From UBA660 sp046704245 (GTDB lineage: Bacteria > Bacillota_I > Bacilli_A > RF39 > UBA660): a stretch of 21,865 nucleotides of DNA. Below the pieces are notes generated by a model that saw only the letters and a list, made by a program, of their open reading frames with translations, did not search any database and was not told where the DNA came from. The stretch covers positions 1 through 21,865 of the forward strand of contig JBJKSD010000027.1 of NCBI GenBank assembly GCA_046704245.1, read 5' to 3'. A program made the translations under genes and the position numbers. Of this stretch, positions 16,001-21,865 are shown in pieces; position 1 is the first letter of the stretch, and each line of letters begins with the position of its first letter.

Positions 16001-16725
16001 TATCAACGAATTTGAATGGAATAATTAATGCTGAAAATTATCAAATAGCTTTTGAATTAGTAGAATCAATAATAGAAAAGCATAAATCGTCAGAAATTTT
16101 AGATATATTTGAGTGGTTTTTTGTTGAAAAAATTGATTTAAGCCATAATATTAATAAAATTTTAATATTAATTGAAAAAAAATATAATATAATTTCCAAT
16201 TTAAATATTTTAATTAAAAAAATTGTTTTATATAATCATATGAGTAAATATTTTAACAAGAATACTGCAAAGCGAGTAATTTTAAAATATTTAAGGAATA
16301 AAGATGAAAATGATGGTAGAGTAATTCTATCTTCACTTATGAAAAAACCAGAATATAATAAAGAACAAATTTTATTTTTCTTTGAAATTATTTCATTTTT
16401 ACCTCAAGAGAAGTTAAAAAATATTTTTGATGAATTTATTTCTTCAATGATTGGATTAAGTGATATAAATTTAATGAACATATTTTATTTTATAATATAC
16501 GGATTTCATGGTAAGGCTAAAAGGTTACTATTAAAAAATTATTTTGAAAAAATTGTGGAAATAGATAATCAGGAATTTATTACAAAATTTATTGAAAAAT
16601 TAAATGGGGATAATCAAATGCTTACAAATAATGAGAGAAAAGATGTGAGAGAGATTCTTGCCTCTTATATACAAACAGTGAATAGTGATAGCTTAAAAGC
16701 TGAAATAAATACATTTTTAAAATAA
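13030..16725 (+). CDS. KAP-family P-loop NTPase with inserted transmembrane segments and long helical C-terminus
   Basis: A 1231-aa protein. Walker A is G56-K-W-G-I-G-K-T-T64 and Walker B is V248-V-I-L-D-D-I-D-R-L257. Between them lie hydrophobic segments at about 143-163 and 179-208, i.e. membrane helices inserted inside the P-loop domain. That feature, with the S-A-W-K-Y-E motif after Walker A, defines the KAP family (Kidins220/ARMS, PifA). PifA of the F plasmid excludes phage T7; other members are uncharacterised. The ~850 residues after the NTPase core are Lys/Glu/Ile-rich and look entirely helical, possibly an alpha-solenoid, with no domain I recognise. GTG 13030 is chosen because GGAGG (13017-13021) lies 8 nt upstream; the frame extends to ATG 12991, which has no ribosome site. 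It follows the winged-helix gene and ends at a terminator. A defensive, phage-sensing role is inference from family and neighbourhood. Confidence 0.85.
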   Translation: MKKKNNIKQLDDFYIKDEAFSNIDKDFFRYKDQSENIIDIICKGNFTPPYNIAIIGKWGIGKTTLINFIKPKINNKFHIIEISAWKYEKEAIRKVFLKRVHEGLTKRKNTTFDMVKDFFFQIFESSNKKGKLKTIIRKWKCELITIILFSIALYLIPAFIDNVFLNSSFIFRWKDVPHYIFTAISGYIHSLYLTLTIPTLFSIFIVIIDKMQRGMISVNILETSDDYETLLKKHFDNMSRQNKNKPIVVILDDIDRLSMESIRQALDAIKTFMDLKNFIFIVPFDDSIIKEALDRRASGLSEEERIIKSELILDKLFQFKVYLPPILPRNLKKYALEMALDSVSGLVKMCGEDNFRILMKDILIHNSIYTPRQIKKIINIFANNLITMKKRTEAQSVENDLLDLEGLKILAKVSVLQADFNEFYDALFINSGLIEEALEAHYYPKEYNSLQIGLKRFFEKSDEDRKGYIKKEYEPLINFLKDTTTVSSRRISAYLFLNQDEYSIKYSSEVSERITNAVESGNDITVKRILEEYKNINEDLFICILEESESTNLAKVLFVMYKIIDQLNFISENLYNLISRKTDELFKLNYTFEDCLQLSFDSIFQVHINSSLKNSSENLLEKHMNLYFLDLERTKKEFLPMISKILQSNDNISKSLKIYIKKILISKIFDEKTFQLDEVINSIPEISKENIITDYIDFDFLDKTCQYIIENPDSLEVKVWFEKCFSLFYSEPLIFDRLLHLIIRFYEKKELLSYANSIIIKHINRLKENEKYTILRNIATYDEYAGISNDIVTIIQKLDLNIIEEEKDYFIMAFDKLLILNINITPLIKNLTDEEIFLIPKTIDNILIKSLKVETYDSLILKLKQNINNENILTYISNLKNYISHIKEQEYIFNRVHQSVKNIIDIKNEKMKEAFNKFVVENLIPQIEPNGKIIIELSNIIIVIRKILYIENASLFINKLLEISLPIEFNTTIKVILMFKDSLDIETIKKISTNLNGIINAENYQIAFELVESIIEKHKSSEILDIFEWFFVEKIDLSHNINKILILIEKKYNIISNLNILIKKIVLYNHMSKYFNKNTAKRVILKYLRNKDENDGRVILSSLMKKPEYNKEQILFFFEIISFLPQEKLKNIFDEFISSMIGLSDINLMNIFYFIIYGFHGKAKRLLLKNYFEKIVEIDNQEFITKFIEKLNGDNQMLTNNERKDVREILASYIQTVNSDSLKAEINTFLK

Positions 16726-16752
16726 AAAGATTACAAATATTGTAATCTTTTT
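16726..16752 (+). terminator. Terminator after the KAP NTPase gene
   Basis: Perfect 11-bp stem AAAGATTACAA/TTGTAATCTTT, loop ATA, then TT. Its arms are identical to those of the hairpin at 12308-12333, so the wHTH-KAP cassette is bracketed by two matching terminators. Confidence 0.85.
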
Positions 16753-16788
16753 AATATCCCTAAATTTTAAGTTATTAAATATAATTCC

Positions 16789-16808
16789 CCTAATATAATT
16801 ATATTAGG
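16789..16808. promoter_or_regulatory. Perfect 20-bp palindrome in the deacetylase promoter region
   Basis: CCTAATATAA followed by its exact reverse complement TTATATTAGG, ending 9 bp before ATG 16818. It contains a TATAAT (16794-16799) on both strands and the AGG of the ribosome site, so it may be an operator over the -10 or an RNA hairpin at the ribosome site. Confidence 0.5.
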
Positions 16809-16817
16809 TTGACGCAT

Positions 16818-17759
16818 ATGAAAAAGAATAATTATATTTTAATATCTTCTATTATTATTTCTATATCTTTAATGTTTATTATATATATAATATTAAAACC
16901 TAAAATGGTATTAGTAGGTAATAAACATATTACTTTAACTATTAATGATCAATATGTTGAATTAGGTGCTAAAGCTAAATATTTTGATAAAGATATTAGT
17001 AATCAAATAGAAATAAAAGGAGAAGTAGATACTAATAAGATAGGTACTTATATAGTTACTTATTTAGTCCAAAATGCTTTCTTTGTCTCTAAAATAAATA
17101 GAGTAATTACGATTATTGATGATCCTCCAGTAAGAGATAGTACTATCTATTTAACATTTGATGATGGACCTAGTTCCTTTACTACTGAATTATTAGATCT
17201 ATTAAAAAAAGAGAAAATTAAAGCTACTTTCTTTGTTTTAAATTGGTCAGATAAATATGATAAAGTAATGAAAAGAACGGTTAAAGAAGGTCATGCTATT
17301 GGATTACATGCCTATAAACATGATTATTATAATAATTATCGATCAGTTAATGCTTTCTTTACTGATTTAACTTTAATTCATGATAAAGTAAAAGAAGTAA
17401 CTGGTGTTGATAGTAAAATAATTAGATTTATTGGTGGTTCATCTAATACTGTTAGCCGTTATAGTCCTGGTATTATGACTAAATTAACTAAAGAAGTAGA
17501 AAAAAGAGGCTTTTATTACTTTGATTGGAATATAGGTTCTGGAGATACTTATTGGATATCTAGTAATAGTGTCTATCGTAATGTTATTAGAGAACTAGAT
17601 GATAAATCTACTTATATAGTGTTAATGCATGATTGGGATTATAATGAGAAGATAATACCAGCTTTAAAAAATATAATTAAATATGCTAAAGATAAAGGTT
17701 ATTTCTTTGATAAAATAACCACTAAAACGCCTCCTATTAAACATCAAGTAAGTAATTAA
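16818..17759 (+). CDS. Membrane-anchored polysaccharide deacetylase (NodB family)
   Basis: Probably removes N-acetyl groups from a cell-surface polysaccharide or peptidoglycan. The 313-aa product has an N-terminal membrane anchor (about 5-27), an Ig-like beta domain of the DUF5011 type (about 30-100: V-E-L-G-A-K-A, K-I-G-T-Y-I-V-T-Y) and a NodB domain. The NodB motifs are T113-F-D-D-G-P118 (catalytic D115, metal D116), H164-x3-H168 (metal), R-F-I-G-G-S-S-N, D-W-N-I-G-S-G-D and L-M-H-D. All metal and catalytic residues are present; R-F-I-G-G replaces the usual R-x-P-G-G. Its place outside the membrane is inferred from the anchor. ATG 16818 (AGG at 16806-16808) is preferred over TTG 16809. Peptidoglycan GlcNAc deacetylase is one possibility; the substrate is not resolved by sequence. 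Confidence 0.9.
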   Translation: MKKNNYILISSIIISISLMFIIYIILKPKMVLVGNKHITLTINDQYVELGAKAKYFDKDISNQIEIKGEVDTNKIGTYIVTYLVQNAFFVSKINRVITIIDDPPVRDSTIYLTFDDGPSSFTTELLDLLKKEKIKATFFVLNWSDKYDKVMKRTVKEGHAIGLHAYKHDYYNNYRSVNAFFTDLTLIHDKVKEVTGVDSKIIRFIGGSSNTVSRYSPGIMTKLTKEVEKRGFYYFDWNIGSGDTYWISSNSVYRNVIRELDDKSTYIVLMHDWDYNEKIIPALKNIIKYAKDKGYFFDKITTKTPPIKHQVSN

Positions 17760-17787
17760 AAAAGATAGAATATATATTCTATCTTTT
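17760..17787. terminator. Bidirectional terminator between convergent genes
   Basis: A 28-bp perfect palindrome centred at 17773/17774, with AAAGATAGAATAT as its left inner arm, A-rich on the left and T-rich on the right. It therefore ends in a T-run in both directions and serves the deacetylase gene (+) and the membrane-protein gene (-), whose stop codon it overlaps. Confidence 0.85.
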
Positions 17788-18235
17788 ATATTTTTCCCCC
17801 TAATAGAGTAAATATTAATAATACTAAGCCCATTAATATGACTGCATAATAATATAACCATGGTTGTTTAGTCTTATAAAAATAAATTAAGACACTAATA
17901 CCTAAGATACTATTAATTAAGTATCCTAACCATACTATTGGATAACATAAGATACTAACAGTAATAAAGATAACAGCTGTCGGTACGACCATATATATAG
18001 CTTTATAATAAGTAGATAATTTAGCTTTAAATATTAACCATGATAGATAAATAATTAATACCATAAATAAACCATGAGTAATAAATGGTAACCAAGTATA
18101 ATCATTATATTCTAAAAATAAATCTAAGATACCTCTAAAGATTGTTTGAAATAGAAAAGCCATAATAAAAGTAATATTTAATAGAATAAAACCAAATATT
18201 ATAATACCTAAATATTTATATAAACATTTAGACAT
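17786..18235 (-). CDS. Small polytopic membrane protein of unknown function
   Basis: A 149-aa, very hydrophobic protein with about five predicted membrane helices (roughly residues 8-30, 50-69, 80-99, 101-120 and 128-146) and short loops. There are few charged residues outside a short F-K-A-K-L-S-T-Y-Y-K loop and a K-T-K-Q-P-W loop. I see no motif that assigns a family, transport function or enzyme class. The start (ATG on the - strand at 18233-18235) has a strong AAAGGAGG site 8 nt upstream. It lies 31 bp downstream of the M23-like gene on the same strand and is probably co-transcribed with it from the promoter at 18971-18999. It ends at the shared bidirectional terminator. Confidence 0.75.
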   Translation of the reverse strand: MSKCLYKYLGIIIFGFILLNITFIMAFLFQTIFRGILDLFLEYNDYTWLPFITHGLFMVLIIYLSWLIFKAKLSTYYKAIYMVVPTAVIFITVSILCYPIVWLGYLINSILGISVLIYFYKTKQPWLYYYAVILMGLVLLIFTLLGGKI

Positions 18236-18266
18236 CTTTATTCCTCCTTTCTCTATTCTATGCTTA

Positions 18267-18953
18267 TTATTTTAAATCAACCCAATCGCCATTTTCTCTC
18301 CATTTAAAAGTACATTCTTTTTTATCATCAGCACAAATACATGGTTCTTTTAATCGCTCTTCTTTACTAACAATAATATTATTTAAAGTAATACCTTTAT
18401 TAACATATGCTTGATATATATCATCAGTTAAATAATAGAAGAATGAATCAGTTACTGGTTTATCATTGGTTCCATATATTGCTACATCAGTACCTATACC
18501 ACTAGCATAACATAATAAATCACCAGCTTTAAACTTATCACCAATCTTTATATTACCCTTATTAACATGAAAATACCTAAATTCCCAATCACTATTATTA
18601 TCAGGTACTAATATTAACTGATAATCAATACCTTCACTATAGATATCTTTAATAGTACCATCAAAAGGGGCATATAATTTCATTTTGCCATTTTGATATT
18701 GTTCTTTAACTTGAATATAATGTTTCATTGAACTAGGAGGTTCTATACCTTCTACTCCTAATCCCATATAGACATGACCAGCACAACTTCTAAATTTAGA
18801 TATAGTAGCTACTTGATCTAAATCAAAGGGATTATAGATAATAAATTTATCAATATCCTTTACTTCTTTTTTAATTTGATTATCTTTATCTAAGATAAAA
18901 TATAATCCTATAACTATAATAATTAATATCAATAATATATAATACTTCTTCAT
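18267..18953 (-). CDS. Membrane-anchored M23-like (duplicated hybrid motif) protein, probably degenerate
   Basis: A 228-aa protein with an N-terminal anchor (about 5-21) and an extracytoplasmic region. Residues about 58-155 follow the M23/LytM fold pattern: C-A-G-H60-V-Y-M-G-L-G, then Y94-A-P-F-D-G-T-I (strand and turn), Y-F-H129-V, and G-D-K-F-K-A-G-D-L-L-C-Y-A-S. M23 peptidases bind zinc with H-x3-D and H-x-H. Here the Asp after H60 is Gly, and no H-x-H follows the A-G-D-L-L segment (G-T-D-V-A-I instead). It may therefore be a non-catalytic M23 relative acting as regulator or cell-wall binder. A C-terminal Cys cluster (P-C-I-C ... E-C) is extra. The start has GGAGG about 6 nt upstream. It heads a two-gene operon with the membrane protein. 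Confidence 0.7.
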   Translation of the reverse strand: MKKYYILLILIIIVIGLYFILDKDNQIKKEVKDIDKFIIYNPFDLDQVATISKFRSCAGHVYMGLGVEGIEPPSSMKHYIQVKEQYQNGKMKLYAPFDGTIKDIYSEGIDYQLILVPDNNSDWEFRYFHVNKGNIKIGDKFKAGDLLCYASGIGTDVAIYGTNDKPVTDSFFYYLTDDIYQAYVNKGITLNNIIVSKEERLKEPCICADDKKECTFKWRENGDWVDLK

Positions 18954-18970
18954 CGCTATCCTCCGCCTTT

Positions 18971-19022
18971 ATTATACCTTTTTTGTTATCTTTTGACAAT
19001 TCTATTAATTAACCATTATAAT
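18971..19022. promoter_or_regulatory. Divergent promoters with overlapping -35 boxes
   Basis: - strand: TTGTCA (18994-18999), 17 bp, TATAAT (18971-18976), reading into the M23-like gene. + strand: TTGACA (18993-18998), 18 bp, TATAAT (19017-19022), reading into the Ada-like gene. Both -35 boxes use the same TTTTGACAA segment, so two polymerases could not bind at once. Confidence 0.75.
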
Positions 19023-19038
19023 AAATAAAGAGGTAATT

Positions 19039-19335
19039 ATGGATAAAAAGATGTATAAATTATTAGATGAACATGGTAATGAATATTTAAGTGAAGAGAA
19101 GGGTATTTTTGGAGGACATAAAGGTAATCGAATAAATGGTCGAATGGATTGTTCTGTAGCCCTTCGTTATATAGCTATGGGTTATTATGTTAAACAAAGA
19201 GTTTTCTTTAAAGATGAGATTACTGCTATTAAAGCTGGGTTTCGCCCTTGTAGTGCATGTATGCCTGATGAATATAAAGAATGGAAAAGAGATTCTAAAG
19301 CATTTATAAAAATAAAAACACTTGGGCATAAATAA
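19039..19335 (+). CDS. Small protein with Ada-type metal-binding domain
   Basis: A 98-aa protein made up almost entirely of an Ada-like zinc domain: M-Y-K-L-L-D-E-H-G-N-E-Y-L-S, R-M-D-C38-S-V-A-L-R-Y-I, then G-Y-Y-V-K-Q-R-V-F-F and A-G-F-R-P-C71-S-A-C74. In Ada this domain holds zinc with Cys residues and repairs methylphosphotriesters by methyl transfer to one of them. Here C38, C71 and C74 are visible, so a fourth ligand is missing or different, and no AraC or methyltransferase part is attached. A stand-alone role in DNA repair or DNA binding is inference. ATG 19039 has GAGG at 19031-19034 and a clear promoter. The next gene (uracil-DNA glycosylase) begins 16 bp after the stop, so they probably form one operon. 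Confidence 0.78.
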   Translation: MDKKMYKLLDEHGNEYLSEEKGIFGGHKGNRINGRMDCSVALRYIAMGYYVKQRVFFKDEITAIKAGFRPCSACMPDEYKEWKRDSKAFIKIKTLGHK

Positions 19336-19351
19336 TATAGTGGGTGATATT

Positions 19352-19933
19352 ATGGAGTTTAAAGAACTTAGAAAGAAGATAACCGAGTGTCGTAGATGTG
19401 AACCATTATTTGGTTTTACTCCTAGGCCAGTTACTTCTAGTAATCCTATTACAAAGATTATGCATATATCACAAGCTCCATCTAAAAGAGTTCATGAAAC
19501 TCAAAAGTTTTTTAATGATGCTAGTGGCCGTAAATTAAAATATGAATGGTATGAGATAACTGATGATGAATTCTATAATCCAGATAATTTTTATATTACT
19601 TCAGTAGGTCATTGTTATCCTGGTAAGAATAAGGGTGGTAAAGATAATCCACCACCTAAGATATGTAGTGAATTATGGTTAAAACAAGAATTAGCGTTAG
19701 TTAAGTGTCATTTATATGTTATTGTAGGTAGTAAAGCTGCTAAGTTTTTCTTTCCTCATGAATCATTTGAAAAGTTAGTTTTTAAAGATAATGTCTATAA
19801 TAATAAAAAAGCTTTAGTATTACCACATCCATCACCAGTCAATATAAAATGGTTTATGGATCATCCAGCATTTGAACAAAAAAGAATCAAAGAAATAAGA
19901 AAAATAATCAAAGAAGTATTAAGTAAAGATTAG
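19352..19933 (+). CDS. Uracil-DNA glycosylase, family 4-like with Fe-S cluster
   Basis: Base-excision repair enzyme expected to remove uracil from DNA. The 193-aa product has the four cysteines of the family 4 iron-sulfur site: C13-x2-C16 and C88-x16-C105, with 71 residues between pairs. The segment C-Y-P-G-K-N-K...N-P-P-P-K-I-C fits the family 4 pattern C-x-P-P-G-N-x-x-P-x-x-x-E-I-x-x-C. V-I-V-G-S-K-A-A follows, and L-P-H-P-S-P-V-N is motif 3 with its catalytic-region His. Motif 1, normally G-E-A-P-G, is divergent (S-Q-A-P-S-K-R), so activity or substrate may differ. ATG 19352 with GGGTGAT upstream is chosen over TTG 19322, which overlaps the previous gene. It lies 16 bp after the Ada-like gene. 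Confidence 0.85.
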   Translation: MEFKELRKKITECRRCEPLFGFTPRPVTSSNPITKIMHISQAPSKRVHETQKFFNDASGRKLKYEWYEITDDEFYNPDNFYITSVGHCYPGKNKGGKDNPPPKICSELWLKQELALVKCHLYVIVGSKAAKFFFPHESFEKLVFKDNVYNNKKALVLPHPSPVNIKWFMDHPAFEQKRIKEIRKIIKEVLSKD

Positions 19934-19951
19934 TTCTAATCTTTACTTTTT
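19922..19951 (+). terminator. Terminator overlapping the glycosylase stop codon
   Basis: Perfect 12-bp stem AGTAAAGATTAG/CTAATCTTTACT, loop TT, then TTTT. The 5' arm includes the TAG stop codon (19931-19933). Confidence 0.88.
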
Positions 19952-19952
19952 A

Positions 19953-19980
19953 TTGTAATTAAACGAATAAATGATATAAT
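19953..19980 (+). promoter_or_regulatory. Promoter of the glycosyltransferase gene
   Basis: TTGTAA (19953-19958), 16 bp, extended -10 TGA-TATAAT (box 19975-19980). It leaves a leader of about 60 nt before ATG 20046 in which no riboswitch-like fold is obvious. Confidence 0.65.
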
Positions 19981-20045
19981 GTTAATAGCGCGTTTAAGAA
20001 TAATTATTTAAGGCATATTAACAATAGAAGAATAGAGGTGGTATT

Positions 20046-20687
20046 ATGTCAGTAGTGGCAATAATTCCTGCGTTAAATGAAGGACAAACTATTAAAAATG
20101 TTATTGAAGTCGCCAAAAGTAGTGATTTAGTAGATCGGGTAGTAGTAGTAAGTGATGGTTCTACTGATGATACGGCTAATATTGCTAGACAATGTGATGT
20201 TGAAGTAATTGAATTAAAAAAGAATATTGGTAAAGGTGGCGCTATGAGTAGAGGCGTCAATAGTTGCATGGAAGATATTATTATCTTTTTAGATGCTGAT
20301 TTAATTGGTTTAAATAAAAATCATGTTAATGATTTAATTAAACCAGTTTTAGATGGTTCAGCTGATATGTCATTAGGAGTATTTGTCAGTGGTCGCGTTA
20401 GAACTGATCTAGCCCAAATAGTAACACCTTTCTTATCAGGTCAAAGAGCTATTAGAAGAGATTTATTTAATAATATAACTGATGTTGATGTATCTCGTTA
20501 TGGGGTAGAAATGGCTTTAACCAAATATGTAAAGAAGAATAATATACCATATGTAAAGGTTAAATTACGTAATCTTACTCATATTACTAAAGAAGAAAAA
20601 CTAGGATTAGGTAAAGGATTATCATCTAGATTTAAAATGTATTGGGATATTATTAAGAGTTTAAAAATATTTGATAAATTAGAATAA
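20046..20687 (+). CDS. Family 2 glycosyltransferase
   Basis: A GT-A fold nucleotide-sugar transferase, 213 aa and without membrane helices. Motifs: N-terminal V-V-A-I-I-P-A-L-N-E-G, V-S-D-G-S-T-D-D-T (36-44), N-I-G-K-G-G-A (60-66) and the metal-binding D83-A-D85, then L-S-G-Q-R-A-I-R-R-D, as in polyprenyl-phosphate or glycosyl-phosphoglycerate type GT2 enzymes. The short length and lack of membrane segments suggest a soluble or peripheral enzyme that makes a glycolipid or polyprenyl-sugar intermediate; donor and acceptor cannot be named. ATG 20046 has AGAGGTGG at 20033-20040. The gene is a single unit between a terminator and tRNA-Ile. Confidence 0.88.
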   Translation: MSVVAIIPALNEGQTIKNVIEVAKSSDLVDRVVVVSDGSTDDTANIARQCDVEVIELKKNIGKGGAMSRGVNSCMEDIIIFLDADLIGLNKNHVNDLIKPVLDGSADMSLGVFVSGRVRTDLAQIVTPFLSGQRAIRRDLFNNITDVDVSRYGVEMALTKYVKKNNIPYVKVKLRNLTHITKEEKLGLGKGLSSRFKMYWDIIKSLKIFDKLE

Positions 20688-20831
20688 TAAAATATTGATT
20701 AATTTAATATCTTTTTATATAATAGATATGTCCTAAAGACTACATTAAGTGTAAACAAAAAAAGGGCATATTTTTGTTCTATATCTTGCAAATATAGGTT
20801 AATTGTTGTAAAATATAAACACACATGAAAT
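20688..20831 (+). promoter_or_regulatory. Intergenic region with the tRNA-Ile promoter
   Basis: This AT-rich gap has no coding frame. Near its end TTGCAA (20786-20791), 17 bp and TAAAAT (20809-20814) form a promoter that would start around 20821, 11 bp before tRNA-Ile. No clear terminator for the glycosyltransferase gene is visible. Confidence 0.65.
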
Positions 20832-20908
<77 letters not shown>

Positions 20909-20939
20909 TTTTATTGTAAAATTCAGGAGGTTATGTTAA

Positions 20940-21674
20940 ATGGAAAAACCAATTATTATTGCCCATAGAGGTAAACTCGGTATGAACCATAGTATCTTTC
21001 CTGAGAATTGTAAATCGGCTATCGATTTGGCGGCTAAACGTAATGAAGTAGATGGTGTTGAAATCGATGTCAGAACTACCTTAGATGAACATATAATACT
21101 TTCTCATGATTTAAGTTTAAGATTGACATGTGGTGTACCTTTTAAAGTAGATTGTTTAACTTTAGAAGAGATAAAAAAATATACATATAAGGGTACAGTA
21201 AGTGAAAAGATTCCTACTTTAGAAGAAGTAGCCCAAGATTTTCCTAGTGACAAAAAGTTTATAGTTGAGACTAAAGGTCAATGGACTAAAGAACAATTAA
21301 AGAAACTTAAAGATATGTTACAAGGTATGAAAAATGTAAGTTACCAAAGTTTTAAATTCACTCAAATGAATCAATTAAGAGAATTAGATGAACAATTAGA
21401 ACTAGGTTATTTATTATTATGTCCAATACCAGGTGTTAGTTCATTAATTAATAGAAATGGTATTAATTTTATTAATATTGAACATCATTTTTTACGTTTA
21501 TGTCCAGGTTTTATTAGCCAATTACAAGAACATAATAGTGCTATGCAACTATATACTTGGACACCTAATAATCCTACAGCAGTAAAGACTATTAGTGAAC
21601 GCTATGATAATAATATGGGAATTGTTACTAATGAACCTATTGAAGTAGCAAAACAATTTATTAAGAGAGTTTAA
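20940..21674 (+). CDS. Glycerophosphodiester phosphodiesterase
   Basis: Hydrolyses glycerophosphodiesters to glycerol-3-phosphate and an alcohol in phospholipid turnover. The 244-aa TIM-barrel protein has the family's residues: A-H9-R10-G, P-E-N, G-V-E41-I-D43-V, and S-H56-D (general acid/base His), followed by L-T-L-E-E-I, I-P-T-L-E-E-V and a C-terminal L-Y-T-W-T-P-N-N. No signal peptide is seen, so it is likely cytoplasmic. ATG 20940 lies 9 nt after AGGAGG (20925-20930). It sits 31 bp after tRNA-Ile and before tRNA-Asn, with no terminator in the first gap, so it may be co-transcribed with tRNA-Ile. Confidence 0.93.
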   Translation: MEKPIIIAHRGKLGMNHSIFPENCKSAIDLAAKRNEVDGVEIDVRTTLDEHIILSHDLSLRLTCGVPFKVDCLTLEEIKKYTYKGTVSEKIPTLEEVAQDFPSDKKFIVETKGQWTKEQLKKLKDMLQGMKNVSYQSFKFTQMNQLRELDEQLELGYLLLCPIPGVSSLINRNGINFINIEHHFLRLCPGFISQLQEHNSAMQLYTWTPNNPTAVKTISERYDNNMGIVTNEPIEVAKQFIKRV

Positions 21675-21684
21675 ATATATAATA

Positions 21685-21705
21685 AATGGGGATTTAATCC
21701 CCATT
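21685..21705 (+). other. GC-rich hairpin before tRNA-Asn
   Basis: Perfect stem AATGGGGAT/ATCCCCATT with loop TTA, no T-run. It lies between the glycerophosphodiesterase stop and tRNA-Asn and could be an mRNA/tRNA processing boundary or a weak terminator. Confidence 0.5.
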
Positions 21706-21707
21706 AT

Positions 21708-21784
21708 GCCTCCATAGCTCAGTTGGTTAGAGCATTTGACTGTTAATCTAAGGGTCCTAGGTTCGAGTCCTAGTGGGGGCGCCA
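21708..21784 (+). tRNA. tRNA-Asn (GTT)
   Basis: A 77-nt cloverleaf with encoded CCA and discriminator G. Acceptor GCCTCCA/TGGGGGC (one T-G pair), loop CTGTTAA (anticodon GTT), T-arm CTAGG-TTCGAGT-CCTAG. The anticodon stem TTTGA/TCTAA has a T-T mismatch at 29:41. Confidence 0.92.
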
Positions 21785-21794
21785 TAATTATTAT

Positions 21795-21865
21795 GGCCCG
21801 TTGGTGAAGTGGTTTAACACACATGCCTTTCACGCATGCATACATGGGTTCAAATCCCGTACGGG
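21795..21865 (+). tRNA. tRNA-Glu (TTC), truncated by the window end
   Basis: Starts GGCCCGT and the 3' acceptor strand begins ACGGG at the last bases. D-stem GTG/CAC, anticodon stem CATGC/GCATG with loop CTTTCAC (anticodon TTC), T-arm ATGGG-TTCAAAT-CCCGT. The final two acceptor bases, discriminator and any CCA are beyond the window. Confidence 0.9.

Noticed and set aside
21549..21845. 98-codon - strand frame containing a P-L-G-L-E-P-R-T-L-R-L-like stretch
   Set aside because: It is the antisense of tRNA-Asn, tRNA-Glu and the glycerophosphodiesterase end, a well-known type of false gene.

Overview
This is a very AT-rich bacterial segment. The tRNA set, Shine-Dalgarno sequences (GGAGG, AGGAGG) and gene content fit a low-GC member of Bacillota, probably a reduced-genome Bacilli lineage near the Erysipelotrichales/Mollicutes border. 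That placement is inference. TGA ends cas1 and cas2 and Trp is encoded by TGG, so the Mycoplasma code is unlikely. The D-Ala-D-Ala ligase and an extracellular NodB-type deacetylase suggest that a cell wall is made.

Layout. (1) 1-507: 3' end of a D-Ala-D-Ala ligase gene and its terminator. (2) 524-7514: a complete compact type II CRISPR-Cas locus, all on the + strand: cas9 (1086 aa), a tracrRNA gene with its own promoter and terminator, cas1, cas2, a long Csn2-like gene, and an array of 22 repeats and 21 spacers. (3) 7525-8175: tRNA-Val, cytidine deaminase, tRNA-Lys and a terminator, apparently one transcription unit. (4) 8181-12133: a type III restriction-modification pair (mod, res). A degraded copy of the 3' half of the tRNA-Lys gene follows at 12251-12294, as expected at the far end of an element integrated at a tRNA gene. 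(5) 12382-16752: a two-gene cassette of unknown function, a winged-helix protein with two C-terminal membrane helices and a 1231-aa membrane-inserted KAP-type P-loop NTPase, preceded by a promoter and a terminator-like hairpin. (6) 16789-21865: ordinary chromosomal genes: NodB deacetylase, a small membrane protein, a degenerate M23-like protein, an Ada-type zinc protein, an Fe-S uracil-DNA glycosylase, a GT2 glycosyltransferase, tRNA-Ile, a glycerophosphodiesterase, tRNA-Asn and a truncated tRNA-Glu.

Together, regions 2, 4 and 5 form a defence-rich accessory stretch between housekeeping genes. CRISPR-Cas9 and the type III R-M system are recognised defence modules. The KAP cassette is the best candidate for an undescribed one, because KAP NTPases include the phage-exclusion protein PifA and it sits next to the R-M island. 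The most distinctive CRISPR detail is that the tracrRNA terminator overlaps the cas1 translation start region, so tracrRNA termination could set the level of the adaptation genes. No integrase, transposase or rRNA gene is visible.
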